From NCBI GenBank assembly GCA_965243325.1, contig CBDEUQ010000003.1, positions 1,736,001 to 1,800,000 of the forward strand: a DNA stretch of 64,000 bases, read 5' to 3'. The DNA comes from JANQOH01 sp965243325 (GTDB taxonomy: Bacteria > Pseudomonadota > Alphaproteobacteria > UBA7887). Under the pieces are notes generated by a model. The model worked only from the letters and a program-made list of their open reading frames with translations, ran no database searches and was not told where the DNA came from. A program made the position numbers and the translations under genes. This document shows positions 1 through 8,763 of the stretch, in pieces (position 1 is the stretch's first letter; each line of letters opens with the position of its first letter).

Positions 1-915
1 ATGCGCCTCGTCGAGAGCGCTCTCGGCGGAGGAGCGGCGCGAGAAGACTCCGACCTGAATCAACCAGCTGCCGGACGCTTGCGTCGTCGCGCGGGAGAAC
101 GCGCGGTCGAGCAGCTCGCGGACGCGGGCATCGCGTCGTTTGGCGGTCTTGCCGCCCATGACGACGGCGACGACATGGGCGCCGTCGCGCCGCGCCGAGG
201 CCGCGAGATTGAAGCCCGAGGCCCTGATGTAGCCGGTCTTGATTCCGTCCATCCCGGGGTAGGACGTGAGAAGGCGATTGGTGTTGCGGTAGCGCTTGCC
301 GCGCCAGGTCACGCTGTGGCCGGCGAAGAAATGGGCGTAGTGCGGAAACCGCTCGTACAGGGCCAGCGCCAGCGTCACCATGTCGCGCGCGGTCGTGCGC
401 TGCCGCGTGTCGGGGAGGCCCGAGGCGTTGCGGAAGGTCGTCTGCGTCATGCCGAGCGCACGGGCGCGCGCCGTCATGAGCCGCGCGAAGCGGTCCTCGC
501 TGCCCGAGAAATACTCGGCGACGACGGTGGCGACATCGTTCGCCGACTTGGTCGCCAGGGTACGTATGGCGTCGCGCAGCGGGATCCGGCTGCCCGCGCG
601 AAGGCCGATTTTCGACGGCGGACGAGCGGCGGCGCGGGCGGAGACGGGCAGCGCCGTGTGGAAACCGATGACGCCGTGGTCGAGCGATTCGAACACCAGA
701 TACAGGGTCATCATCTTCGCCAGAGACGCCGGATAGTTGTGTACGTCGGCGTTCTCGCTGTGCAGCACGGCGCCGGTTTGCGCATCGACAACGTGCGCGG
801 CGTAGCCGGCAACGGCCGGCCGCGGGAAGAGCGCATGCGCGGCAACGAGGGCGAGCACCGCGACGAATCCCGCCCCGGACCGCCGCCGGGCGGCGTGACT
901 GGTGACCAAGAACAC
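1..915 (-). CDS. D-alanyl-D-alanine carboxypeptidase (S11) with start of a SPOR domain, partial
   Basis: Penicillin-binding serine carboxypeptidase that trims the terminal D-Ala of peptidoglycan stem peptides in the periplasm. Read on the minus strand, the protein has a hydrophobic N-terminal signal segment ending near AVAGYAAHV, then the three S11 motifs in order: SLAK (catalytic Ser and Lys), SAN and KTG (in GIKTGYI). The last visible residues, SWLIQVGVFSRRSSAESAL, look like the beginning of a C-terminal SPOR peptidoglycan-binding domain, as in other alphaproteobacterial DacA-type proteins. The 3' end lies outside the window. I chose the GTG at 915 because a purine-rich GGGGAG lies just upstream; an in-frame ATG at 954 has no good ribosome site. 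It diverges from the phasin gene. Family call is firm; the start is uncertain. Confidence 0.9.
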   Translation of the reverse strand, partial: MFLVTSHAARRRSGAGFVAVLALVAAHALFPRPAVAGYAAHVVDAQTGAVLHSENADVHNYPASLAKMMTLYLVFESLDHGVIGFHTALPVSARAAARPPSKIGLRAGSRIPLRDAIRTLATKSANDVATVVAEYFSGSEDRFARLMTARARALGMTQTTFRNASGLPDTRQRTTARDMVTLALALYERFPHYAHFFAGHSVTWRGKRYRNTNRLLTSYPGMDGIKTGYIRASGFNLAASARRDGAHVVAVVMGGKTAKRRDARVRELLDRAFSRATTQASGSWLIQVGVFSRRSSAESALDEAH

Positions 916-1102
916 TCCCCACTCCCCCCGGGCGCGGCCGGTCTCAAGTTCCATCGGGCAACGAAAAAGTTAGTGCAAGGCGCGATAATTGCCAAAATTT
1001 TCACGACCGCTCCGCACGCGGAAATGAGCCGCTCCCGTTTGTCCGGGCCGCTGGCGCGCCGGCGCGCCGTCCGGACGACGGCCTGCGCGACGCGTCGCAT
1101 AG

Positions 1103-1190
1103 TGCGATGCAAAAGAATTATTGCGTTGCAAAAATTATTCTTGACGATACGTCGGGCGATAAGCATTCTCGCCATGTTGCGACGCAACAT
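1103..1190 (+). promoter_or_regulatory. Repeated TGCRNYGCA sites and palindrome upstream of phasin gene (possible PhaR operators)
   Basis: This AT-rich island between the divergent carboxypeptidase and phasin genes holds three copies of the core TGCRNYGCA: TGCGATGCA at 1103-1111, TGCGTTGCA at 1122-1130 and TGCGACGCA at 1178-1186. The first two are each followed by AAA. The third is the centre of a perfect palindrome, ATGTTGCGACGCAACAT, at 1174-1190. The core resembles the TGC/GCA-type sites described for PhaR, the repressor of phasin genes in Rhizobiales and Rhodobacterales. A TTGACG at 1141-1146 could be a -35 element, but no convincing -10 follows. The repeats are seen directly; the PhaR assignment is inference, and no phaR gene is in the window. 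Confidence 0.6.
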
Positions 1191-1248
1191 ATATGGCTGC
1201 GATGTTGCGGCGCCGGGCGCCGGACAAGCAAGCGCGAGGGCAAAGGAA

Positions 1249-1812
1249 ATGGTCGAAACCACGACGACTGCTCCCAAGGGCAGGACGAGAACCAGCAAGA
1301 CGGCGGCGCCCGACGGCGACCGCGTCGACGCCGAGGCTTTCGCGAAGAAGGGCCGGGAGGCGTACGAATCGCTCTTTCAGGCGGGCGCGGAGGCGCTGTC
1401 GGGCAATTACGACAAGCTGCTCTCCTTCAACAGGCAGCGCATGGAGGAGACGATGAAGGCATTTCAGGATTGGGACGGCATGGGCGAGGCCGGCCGCAAG
1501 ACCGCCGGCGCGTGGCTCGCCAGCGCGCGCATCGCGGCCGAGGGCTGGGCGCGGATCGCCGACAAGATGGTCGGCTCGGTCGCGGCGTCGGTAGAGAGCG
1601 GCGTGGCGGCGTCCGAGAAGGCGCTCGAGTGCAAGGACGCGGCAGAGTTGGTCGACCTGCAGTCGCGCGAGGCGCGGCGCCTGACGGACGCCTGGATCGC
1701 CGACGGCAGCGCCCTGTCGGAGATGACGGCCGAGACGGCGGCCGCGGCGGCGGCGCCGCTCGCCGAGCGGATGAACGAGACGGTCGAGCGCTGGATGAAG
1801 TCCAGCGCCTGA
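1249..1812 (+). CDS. Phasin family protein (PHA granule surface protein)
   Basis: A 187-residue, almost entirely helical, Ala- and charge-rich protein without signal peptide. It has the typical phasin layout: a Lys/Thr/Ala-rich disordered N-terminus (about residues 1-25) followed by long amphipathic helices containing FAKKGREAYESLFQAG, the mid-protein WLASARIAAEGWARIADKM and a C-terminal ERMNETVERW. Phasins coat polyhydroxyalkanoate granules and limit their coalescence. The ATG at 1249 has AAAGGAA immediately upstream and sits below the repeated TGC/GCA sites, in keeping with PHA-responsive repression. A perfect hairpin follows directly after the stop, so the gene is probably monocistronic. 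No PHA synthase or depolymerase is adjacent. Other helical granule-associated proteins cannot be excluded. Confidence 0.85.
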   Translation: MVETTTTAPKGRTRTSKTAAPDGDRVDAEAFAKKGREAYESLFQAGAEALSGNYDKLLSFNRQRMEETMKAFQDWDGMGEAGRKTAGAWLASARIAAEGWARIADKMVGSVAASVESGVAASEKALECKDAAELVDLQSREARRLTDAWIADGSALSEMTAETAAAAAAPLAERMNETVERWMKSSA

Positions 1813-1814
1813 AC

Positions 1815-1855
1815 GGTCGCCGCCGGCGAGTTCCTCCCGCCCGCCGGCGGCGACC
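1815..1855 (+). terminator. Perfect GC hairpin after the phasin gene
   Basis: Fourteen-base perfect inverted repeat starting two bases after the phasin stop: GGTCGCCGCCGGCG (1815-1828) pairs with CGCCGGCGGCGACC (1842-1855) across a 13-base loop. There is no T-tract, so it would be a GC-only intrinsic terminator or mRNA-stabilising stem. Confidence 0.65.
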
Positions 1856-1943
1856 GCGACCCGCGCCGCCGGCGCGCCGCCGGCGGTACCAATCGCGCGC
1901 GAAATGGTGTGTATTGCTCCCCTGTTCGTCTGGGGGGCTGGGC

Positions 1944-3515
1944 ATGATGCGGTTTGCGCGTTCCGCGGCGGCGGCTGCGGCGATTCTGGCGGTTTCGGCG
2001 CCCGCGGCGGCGGAGACGGTGCTGCGGATGGTGCCGCACGCCGACCTGAAGAACGTGGACCCGATCTGGACCACGGCATACATCAGCCGCAACCACGGCT
2101 ACATGGTCTACGACACGCTGTTCGCGCTCGACGAGAACCTCGAGGTGCAGCCGCAGATGGTGGACACGTGGTCGGTGAGCGAGGACGGCCTCGTGTGGAC
2201 GTTCCGTCTGCGCGACGGGCTCCTGTGGCACGACGGTGCGCCGGTCACGGCGGCCGACTGCATCGCCTCGATCCGCCGCTGGGGCGCCCGCGACGGCATG
2301 GGCCAGAAGCTCATGGACGCGACGGCGGCGATGGCGGAGGTGGACGACCGCACGTTCACGCTGACGCTGAAGTCGCCGTACGGCCTCGTATTGCAGTCCC
2401 TGGGCAAGATCTCGTCGAACGTTCCCTTCATGATGCCCGCGCGTCTGGCGGCGACGGACCCGTTCGAGCAGGTGCCGGAGAACACGGGCTCGGGCCCGTT
2501 CATCTTCGTCGCCGAGGAATGGGTTCCCGGCTCCAAGGTGGTCTACGCGAAGAACCCGGCCTACGTGCCGCGGTCGGAGGCGCCGAGCTTCGCCGCCGGC
2601 GGCAAGCGCGCGCGCGTGGACCGGGTGGAATGGCATTACATCCCCGACGCGGCGACGGCGATGAATGCGCTGATCAGCGGTGAGATCGACTATTTCGAAC
2701 TGCCGCCGCACGACCTCCTGCCGATTATGGAAGCGAGCCCGGGGGTGGTGGTGGAGACCCTGGACGAGCTCGGCAACCAGGGTTGGGTGCGCCTCAACCA
2801 TCGCCTGCCGCCGTTCGACGACCCGCGGATGCGCGAGGCGGTCCTGTGGGCGATCGACCAGAGCAACTACCTGCAGGCGACGATCGGCAATCCGGCGTAC
2901 TATCGGACCTGCACGGCGTACTTCGGCTGCGGCACGCCGTTCGAGTCGGACGCGGGAACCGAAGCCCTGGCGACGCAGGACCTCGAGCGGGCGCGGGCGC
3001 TGGTGGCGGAGGCGGGCTACGACGGCACGCCGGTGGTGATTCTGCAGGCGAGCGACATTCCGATCAACAACGGGGCGGCGCTGGTGACGGCGCAAATGCT
3101 GCGCTCGATCGGTTTCGAGACCGAGCTCCAGGCGATGGACTGGAGCACGCTCACGTCGCGCCGCGCGATCTCCGATCCCGTGGACAGCGGCGGCTGGAAC
3201 GTCTTCATCACATGGTGGATCGGCGCCGACATCCTCGATCCCGTGGCCAACATCGGCGTGTCCGGCGGCTGCCTGGAGCGGGCCTGGTTCGGCTGGCCGT
3301 GCGATGCCGAGATCGAGGCGCTGCGCGACCGTTTCGCGCGCGCGGCGGACCAGGACGAACGGCGGCGCCTGGCGGAGGCGGTGCAGGAGCGCGCCATCGA
3401 CATCGTCGCCTACGGAAATTTCGGGCTGTGGTTCAATCCCGTCGCCTACCGCGACAACCTCGACGGCCTGATCAAGTCTCCGGTCCCGTTCTTCTGGAAC
3501 GTGGAGAAGCGCTAG
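1944..3515 (+). CDS. ABC transporter substrate-binding protein, family 5 (dipeptide/oligopeptide type)
   Basis: A 523-residue periplasmic binding protein of the SBP_bac_5 (DppA/OppA/NikA) family, delivering a peptide or similar solute to the permeases encoded next. It has a signal peptide (FARSAAAAAAILAVSAPAAAE) without a lipobox, then the family's opening, LRMVPHADLKNVDPIW. Further typical stretches are YDTLFALDENLEVQPQMV, WSVSEDGLVWTFRLRDGLLWHDGAPVTAADC and, near the C-terminus, the repeated ligand-pocket region ending VPFFWNVEKR. Length fits the family. The start is the first ATG of a tandem ATG-ATG pair behind a G-rich stretch. The first permease begins 33 bases downstream. Substrate cannot be read from sequence: dipeptides, glutathione or haem are all carried by relatives. 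Confidence 0.92.
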   Translation: MMRFARSAAAAAAILAVSAPAAAETVLRMVPHADLKNVDPIWTTAYISRNHGYMVYDTLFALDENLEVQPQMVDTWSVSEDGLVWTFRLRDGLLWHDGAPVTAADCIASIRRWGARDGMGQKLMDATAAMAEVDDRTFTLTLKSPYGLVLQSLGKISSNVPFMMPARLAATDPFEQVPENTGSGPFIFVAEEWVPGSKVVYAKNPAYVPRSEAPSFAAGGKRARVDRVEWHYIPDAATAMNALISGEIDYFELPPHDLLPIMEASPGVVVETLDELGNQGWVRLNHRLPPFDDPRMREAVLWAIDQSNYLQATIGNPAYYRTCTAYFGCGTPFESDAGTEALATQDLERARALVAEAGYDGTPVVILQASDIPINNGAALVTAQMLRSIGFETELQAMDWSTLTSRRAISDPVDSGGWNVFITWWIGADILDPVANIGVSGGCLERAWFGWPCDAEIEALRDRFARAADQDERRRLAEAVQERAIDIVAYGNFGLWFNPVAYRDNLDGLIKSPVPFFWNVEKR

Positions 3516-3548
3516 CCGGCGCGGCCCGTCCCGGCCAGGGTCCCGCCG

Positions 3549-4490
3549 ATGGTCGCCTTCCTTCTCCGCCGCCTGCTGGCGACCGTCCCGGTCATGGGCG
3601 TCGTCGCCGTTTTCGTGTTCCTGCTGCTGCACCTGAGCCCGGGCGACCCGGCGACGGTGATCGCCGGCGACTACGCGAGGCCGGAGGACATCGCGCGCAT
3701 CCGCGCCCAGCTCGGGCTCGACCGGCCGCTGCACGTCCAGTTCGCCGTCTGGATCGGACGCTTGGCCCAGGGCGACCTCGGGACGTCGATCTTCTCCGAC
3801 CTCCCGGTGGCCACGCTGATCGGCCAGCGCCTGGAGCCAACCGTGTCGCTGGCGTTGCTCACGCTCGTCTTCGCGGTTGCCGTGGCGGTGCCGCTTGGCA
3901 CGCTCGCGGCGTGGCGCGCGGGCTCGTGGATCGACCGCGCCGTCATGGGGTTCGCCGTCGTCGGTTTCTCCGTCCCCGTCTTCGTGCTCGGGTATGCGCT
4001 GATCCAGGTGTTCGCGATCGGCGCCGGCTGGTTTCCGGTCCAGGGCTACGCGCCGCTCGCCGAGGGAGCGGGTCCCTTCCTGCGCCGCCTCACGCTGCCG
4101 GCGCTCGCCCTGAGCGCGGTCTACGTCGCGTTGATCGCCCGCATCACGCGCGCCAGCGTGCTCGAGGCGCTGGCCGAGGACCACGTGCGGACGGCGCGCG
4201 CCAAGGGCCTGACCGAGCGCGCGGTGCTGCTGCGCCATGCGCTGCGCAACGCGGCGGTGCCCATCGTCACGGTGATCGGCATCGGCTTCTCGCTGCTCAT
4301 CGGCGGCGTGGTGGTGACCGAGAGCGTGTTCAACATTCCCGGGCTCGGACGGCTCACCGTCGACGCCGTGCTGCGGCGCGACTATCCCGTGATCCAGGGC
4401 GTCATCCTCGTGTTCTCGGGCGCCTGCGTGTTCGTCAACCTGGTGGTGGACATGCTCTACACCGCGTTCGATCCGCGGATCCGGTATTGA
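3549..4490 (+). CDS. ABC transporter permease, DppB-like
   Basis: Inner-membrane permease subunit of the peptide-type ABC transporter; 313 residues with six predicted membrane spans. The N-terminus MVAFLLRRLLATVPVMGVVAVFVFLLLHLSPGDP is the classic DppB/OppB opening (first span followed by PGDP). The EAA-loop contacting the ATPase is HVRTARAKGLTERAVLLRHALRNA at about residues 215-238. The final span and FDPRIRY tail are also typical. The gene's stop overlaps the TTG start of the second permease (bases 4487-4490), which points to translational coupling. Confidence 0.95.
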   Translation: MVAFLLRRLLATVPVMGVVAVFVFLLLHLSPGDPATVIAGDYARPEDIARIRAQLGLDRPLHVQFAVWIGRLAQGDLGTSIFSDLPVATLIGQRLEPTVSLALLTLVFAVAVAVPLGTLAAWRAGSWIDRAVMGFAVVGFSVPVFVLGYALIQVFAIGAGWFPVQGYAPLAEGAGPFLRRLTLPALALSAVYVALIARITRASVLEALAEDHVRTARAKGLTERAVLLRHALRNAAVPIVTVIGIGFSLLIGGVVVTESVFNIPGLGRLTVDAVLRRDYPVIQGVILVFSGACVFVNLVVDMLYTAFDPRIRY

Positions 4491-5371
4491 TCACCGCGTT
4501 CAAGGGCGCGGACTTCGACGCCGCCGCGCCGCACCCGCGCGCCGGCGCGTGGCGCGCGCTGCGCCGCCACCCGGGCGTCGTCTTCGGCGCCGCGGTCGTC
4601 GTTGCGCTGGGGGTGGCGGCGCTGGGTGCGCCGCTGCTGGCGACCGGCGACCCGACGGCGCTCGACCCGGTCGCACGAATGAAGGGTCCGGCCGCCGGCC
4701 ACTGGTTCGGCACCGACATGTACGGCCGCGACCTCTACACGCGCACCGTCTACGGCGCCCGCATCTCGCTGATCGTCGGCCTGTCGGTGACGGCGCTGAG
4801 CGTCGCCTTCGGCCTCGCCCTCGGCCTGCTCGCGGGCTACGTGCGCGCGGTCGATGCGGTGGTCATGCGGATCATGGACGGGCTCATGGCCATCCCCGGC
4901 ATTCTGCTCGCCATCGCCATGATCGCGCTCGCCGGCGCCAATCTGACGACGGTGGTCGCGGCGATCGCCATTCCGGAAGTGCCGCGCGTCGTCCGCCTCG
5001 TCCGCAGCGTCGTCCTCACGATCCGCGAGGAGCCCTACGTCGAGGCGGCGATCACCGTCGGCACGCGTCTGCCGCGGCTCCTCGTGCGCCACGTGCTGCC
5101 CAACACGGTGGCCCCCCTCGTGGTGCAGGGAACCTACGTCTGTGCCTCGGCGATCATCACCGAAGCCCTGCTGTCCTTCCTCGGCGCCGGCATTCCGCCG
5201 GAGATCCCGAGTTGGGGCAACATCATGGCCGAGGGGCGCACCCTGTTCCAGGTCGCACCGTGGATCATCTTCTTTCCCGGCGCGTTCCTCGCGCTCGCCG
5301 TGCTGGCGATCAACGTGCTCGGCGACGGGCTGCGCGACACGCTGGACCCGCGCCTGGCGCGGCGCCGCTAG
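4487..5371 (+). CDS. ABC transporter permease, DppC-like
   Basis: Second inner-membrane permease, 294 residues. It carries the DppC-type N-terminal tail and first span (RHPGVVFGAAVVVALGVAALGAPLL), the periplasmic HWFGTDMYGRDLYTRTVYGARISL segment, and an EAA-loop YVEAAITVGTRLPRLLVRHVLPN, ending LGDGLRDTLDPRL. The start is taken as TTG at 4487, which overlaps the upstream stop as TTGA. No ATG or GTG gives the right N-terminal length without a deep overlap. It ends three bases before the ATPase gene. Together with the DppB-like subunit it forms the heterodimeric channel. Confidence 0.93.
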   Translation: MITAFKGADFDAAAPHPRAGAWRALRRHPGVVFGAAVVVALGVAALGAPLLATGDPTALDPVARMKGPAAGHWFGTDMYGRDLYTRTVYGARISLIVGLSVTALSVAFGLALGLLAGYVRAVDAVVMRIMDGLMAIPGILLAIAMIALAGANLTTVVAAIAIPEVPRVVRLVRSVVLTIREEPYVEAAITVGTRLPRLLVRHVLPNTVAPLVVQGTYVCASAIITEALLSFLGAGIPPEIPSWGNIMAEGRTLFQVAPWIIFFPGAFLALAVLAINVLGDGLRDTLDPRLARRR

Positions 5372-5373
5372 AC

Positions 5374-6993
5374 GTGGGCGCCGTCCTCGCCGTCGACGGC
5401 CTGACCGTCCGCCTGCCGCCGGGCGCCGACCGCGCCAACGCCATCGACAAGGTGAGCCTTGCCGTGGAGACGAACGAGACGCTGTGCGTGGTCGGCGAGT
5501 CGGGATCGGGCAAGTCGGTCACGGCGCAGGCGGTCATGGGCCTCCTGCCGCGCGGCCAGCTCGCGGTCGCCGCCGGGCGTATCGAGCTGCTCGGCGAGAA
5601 CCTGACGACGGCGCCGCCGGCACGCCTCAGGGCGCTGCGCGGCGCGCGCATGGCGATGATCTTCCAGGAGCCGATGACTGCGCTCAACCCGGTGATGCCG
5701 GTCGCCCGGCAGATCGACGAGGTGCTGTGCGCGCACACGCGCCTGCCGGCACGGGCGCGCGCCGAGCGCGTGCGCGCGGCGATGACCGACGTCGACCTGC
5801 CCGAGCCCGAACGCCTCGGCGCGATGTATCCGCACCAGCTTTCGGGCGGGCAGCGGCAGCGGGTGATGATCGCCATGGCGCTGGTTCTCGAGCCGGCTCT
5901 GCTGATCGCCGACGAGCCGACGACGGCGCTGGACGTGACGACGCAGGCGCGAATCCTGGCGCTGATCAAGCGCGTCCAGCGGGCGCGCGGCATGGGAGTC
6001 CTGTTCATCACCCACGATTTCGGCGTGGTCGCCGAGATCGCCGACCGCGTGGCGGTCATGCGCGAGGGCGAAATCGTGGAAGCCGGCGCCGCCGGGCGGG
6101 TGCTGGACGCGCCGGCACACGCCTACACGCGGCGGCTCATGGCGGCGGTGCCGAGCCTCCTGCCGCCGCCGCGCGAGGCGAAGGACGGGGCGCCCGTGGC
6201 ACTCGAGACCCGCGCCCTGTCGAAGACCTATGCCGAGCGGCGCTGGCTGCGGCGGGGACGCGAAGTGCGCGCGGCGCGCGATGTGTCGATCGCGCTCCGC
6301 CGCGGCGAAACGCTCGGCATCGTCGGCGAGTCCGGCTCGGGCAAGTCGACGGTCGCACGCTGCATCCTGCGGCTCGTCGACCCCTCGTCCGGCGAAGTCC
6401 TCCTCGACGGCGCGGACCTCGCCGCGCTGCCGCCGTCCGCCCTCCGGCCGCACCGCCAGCGCGTGCAGATCGTCTTCCAGGACCCGTACCGCTCGCTCAA
6501 CCCGCGGCGCGCCGTCGGCATGTCGATCGTCGAGGGCCCGATCAACTACGGCGTCGCCGAGGACGAGGCGTGGCGGCGGGCGCGCGAGCTGCTCGATGTC
6601 GTCGGCGTCGGCGCCGCCGCGGCGGGCCGGTACCCGCACCAGTTCTCCGGCGGTCAGCGCCAGCGCATCTGCATCGCCCGCGCGCTGGCGATGGAACCCC
6701 GCGTGCTGGTGGCCGACGAGGCGGTGTCGGCGCTCGACGTCTCGGTGCAGGCGCAGGTGCTCGCGCTCCTCGACCGCGTGCGTGCCCGCTTCGATCTGGC
6801 GATGCTCTTCATCACCCACGACCTGCGCGTCGCGGCGCAGGTGTGCGACCGGATCGCCGTGATGTACCGCGGCGAGGTCGTCGAGACCGGCGCCACGGCG
6901 GCGCTGTACGCCGCGCCGCGGCACGAGTACACGCAACGGCTGTTCGCCGCCGCTCCCGGCCGCGGCCGCCGGTTCGGCGCCGGCGCGGGATGA
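5374..6993 (+). CDS. Fused double ATP-binding subunit of peptide ABC transporter (DppD-DppF fusion)
   Basis: Cytoplasmic ATPase of 539 residues in which the two nucleotide-binding domains usually encoded separately (DppD and DppF) are one chain, as in GsiA. Domain 1 has Walker A GESGSGKS at residues 41-48, signature LSGGQRQR and Walker B LLIADEP. Domain 2 has Walker A GESGSGKS at 318-325, signature FSGGQRQR and a Walker B reading VLVADEA, with Ala where Pro is common. Each domain has the oligopeptide-transporter C-terminal extension (VLDAPAHAYTRRLM and LYAAPRHEYTQRLF). The start is GTG at 5374, three bases after the permease stop. The 3' end overlaps fmt by four bases (ATGA), placing fmt in the same transcript. 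Confidence 0.95.
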   Translation: MGAVLAVDGLTVRLPPGADRANAIDKVSLAVETNETLCVVGESGSGKSVTAQAVMGLLPRGQLAVAAGRIELLGENLTTAPPARLRALRGARMAMIFQEPMTALNPVMPVARQIDEVLCAHTRLPARARAERVRAAMTDVDLPEPERLGAMYPHQLSGGQRQRVMIAMALVLEPALLIADEPTTALDVTTQARILALIKRVQRARGMGVLFITHDFGVVAEIADRVAVMREGEIVEAGAAGRVLDAPAHAYTRRLMAAVPSLLPPPREAKDGAPVALETRALSKTYAERRWLRRGREVRAARDVSIALRRGETLGIVGESGSGKSTVARCILRLVDPSSGEVLLDGADLAALPPSALRPHRQRVQIVFQDPYRSLNPRRAVGMSIVEGPINYGVAEDEAWRRARELLDVVGVGAAAAGRYPHQFSGGQRQRICIARALAMEPRVLVADEAVSALDVSVQAQVLALLDRVRARFDLAMLFITHDLRVAAQVCDRIAVMYRGEVVETGATAALYAAPRHEYTQRLFAAAPGRGRRFGAGAG

Positions 6994-7880
6994 GCCTCCG
7001 CGTCGTCTTCATGGGCACGGCGGCATTCGCGGTGCCGGCGCTGGAAGCGATCCGCGCCGCCGGGCACGACATCGTCGGCGTCTACTCGCAGCCGCCGCGC
7101 CCGGCGGGCCGCGGCGGGCGGACGCGGCCGGGCCCGGTGCTGCGCGCGGCCGCCGCGGCGGGCCTCGACGTGCGCACGCCGGCGACCTTGCGTGACGCGG
7201 CCCTGCCGACGGCCGACGCCGTCGTGGTGGCCGCCTACGGCCTCCTTCTTCCGCCGCACGTGCTCGCCGCGCCGCCGCGCGGCTGCCTCAACGTCCACGC
7301 CTCGCTGCTGCCGCGCTGGCGCGGGGCGGCGCCGATCCAGCGCGCGATCATGGCCGGCGACGCCGAGACGGGAATCTCCATCATGCTCATGGACGAGGGC
7401 CTGGACACCGGACCCGTGCTGCTGCGGCGAGCGATCCCCGTCGCCGGGGCCGACGCGGGAGTTCTGCACGACCGGCTGGCGGCGCTCGGCGCGCGCCTGA
7501 TCGTCGACGCGCTGGAGGGCGACTTTCCCCCGGTGCCGCAGTCCACGGACGGCGCGACCTATGCGCGGAAGCTCGAACGCGCCGACGAGGCGATCGACTG
7601 GACGCGGCCGGCGGCGGAGATCGCACGCCAGGTCCGCGCCCTGAGCCCCCGCCCGGGCGCGCGCTTCGCGGTGGACGGCGAGGAGTGGAAGCTGCTCGCC
7701 GCGGAGGAAGTCCCCGCCGCCGGCGGCGCGCCGGGCGAGGCGCTCGACGACGCGCTGACCGTGGCCTGTGGCGCCGGCGCGCTGCGCGCGCTGCGCGTTC
7801 AGCGCGCCGGGCGCCGGCCGATGGCCGTCGCCGAGGCGCTGCGAGGCCGGCCGGTGCCGCAAGGCGCGCGCGTGCGGTGA
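6990..7880 (+). CDS. fmt: Methionyl-tRNA formyltransferase
   Basis: Formylates Met-tRNAfMet with 10-formyl-THF to make the initiator tRNA. The 296-residue protein has the formyltransferase Rossmann domain, with the family signature around LNVHASLLPRWRGAAPIQ (residues 100-117). The catalytic Asn101 and His103 lie there, and the catalytic Asp is in GLDTG (Asp139). The C-terminal tRNA-binding domain includes AIDWTRPAAEIARQVRALSPRPGA. Its ATG overlaps the stop of the transporter ATPase. The deformylase gene def, which often precedes fmt, is not beside it here. truA follows after three bases. Confidence 0.96.
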   Translation: MSLRVVFMGTAAFAVPALEAIRAAGHDIVGVYSQPPRPAGRGGRTRPGPVLRAAAAAGLDVRTPATLRDAALPTADAVVVAAYGLLLPPHVLAAPPRGCLNVHASLLPRWRGAAPIQRAIMAGDAETGISIMLMDEGLDTGPVLLRRAIPVAGADAGVLHDRLAALGARLIVDALEGDFPPVPQSTDGATYARKLERADEAIDWTRPAAEIARQVRALSPRPGARFAVDGEEWKLLAAEEVPAAGGAPGEALDDALTVACGAGALRALRVQRAGRRPMAVAEALRGRPVPQGARVR

Positions 7881-7883
7881 GCG

Positions 7884-8693
7884 ATGCCGCGCTACCGCCT
7901 CACTGTCGAATACGACGGCGCGGGCTTCGTCGGCTGGCAGCGCCAGGACAACGGCCTTTCGGTCCAGGCGGCGCTGGAGGAGGCGGTGCGCCGCTTCTGC
8001 GGCGAGGCGGCGGCGGTCCACGGCGCCGGCCGCACCGACGCCGGCGTTCACGCCCGCGGTCAGGTCTGCCACGTCGACCTCGCGCGCCCGGTCTCCGCCG
8101 ACACGCTGCGCGACGCGGTCAATGCCCACCTGCGCCCGGCCGCGGTCGCGGTCGTCGAAGCCCGGCCGGCCGCGCCCGGCTTCCACGCCCGTTTCTCGGC
8201 GACGCGGCGGCACTATCGCTACCGCATCGTCAATCGCCGGCCGCCGCTTGCGCTCGAACGCGGCCGCGCATGGCACGTCGCCGCGGCGCTCGACGGCACG
8301 GCCATGGCCGCCGCCGCGGCGCATCTGGTCGGCCGGCACGACTTCAGCAGCTTTCGCGCCGCCGGCTGCCAGTCGGCTTCCGCCGTCAAGACGCTCGACC
8401 GCCTCGCGGTGGCGGCGGACGACGGCGCGATCGTCGTGACCGCCGAGGCGCGGTCGTTTCTCTACCGGCAGGTGCGCATCATGGTCGGCACGCTGGCGCG
8501 CATCGGCCTCGGCAAGGCGGCGCCGACGCGCATCCGGGCCATCCTCGCGGCGCGGGATCGCGCCGCCGCGGGCCCGACGGCGCCGGCCTGCGGCCTGTGC
8601 CTCGTCACCGTATCCTACGACGAGCCGGGCGAGGAAGTGGACACCGCCGCCGCTCCGCCGATCGGGACGGGCGCGCCTCGCTCGGGGCGATAG
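7884..8693 (+). CDS. truA: tRNA pseudouridine(38-40) synthase TruA
   Basis: Isomerises uridines 38, 39 and 40 of the tRNA anticodon arm. It has 269 residues, and the catalytic motif GAGRTDAGVHA has the nucleophile Asp at residue 52. The N-terminus MPRYRLTVEYDGAGFVGWQRQ and the mid-protein HDFSSFRAAGCQS and FLYRQVRIMVG segments are diagnostic. fmt-truA adjacency is common in Alphaproteobacteria and the genes are three bases apart. The last 30 or so residues are low-complexity and probably dispensable. Confidence 0.97.
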   Translation: MPRYRLTVEYDGAGFVGWQRQDNGLSVQAALEEAVRRFCGEAAAVHGAGRTDAGVHARGQVCHVDLARPVSADTLRDAVNAHLRPAAVAVVEARPAAPGFHARFSATRRHYRYRIVNRRPPLALERGRAWHVAAALDGTAMAAAAAHLVGRHDFSSFRAAGCQSASAVKTLDRLAVAADDGAIVVTAEARSFLYRQVRIMVGTLARIGLGKAAPTRIRAILAARDRAAAGPTAPACGLCLVTVSYDEPGEEVDTAAAPPIGTGAPRSGR

Positions 8694-8763
8694 CGCCGGT
8701 CTCGAGCGGAACGGTTGCCGCTTTCGCTTGTAATCGCCGCGGGGAGCGGTAAGGGTGCACACC

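Noticed and set aside
955..1248. A small gene in the phasin upstream region
   Set aside because: Short frames there lack ribosome sites and similarity; the region is AT-rich with inverted and direct repeats, consistent with regulation.
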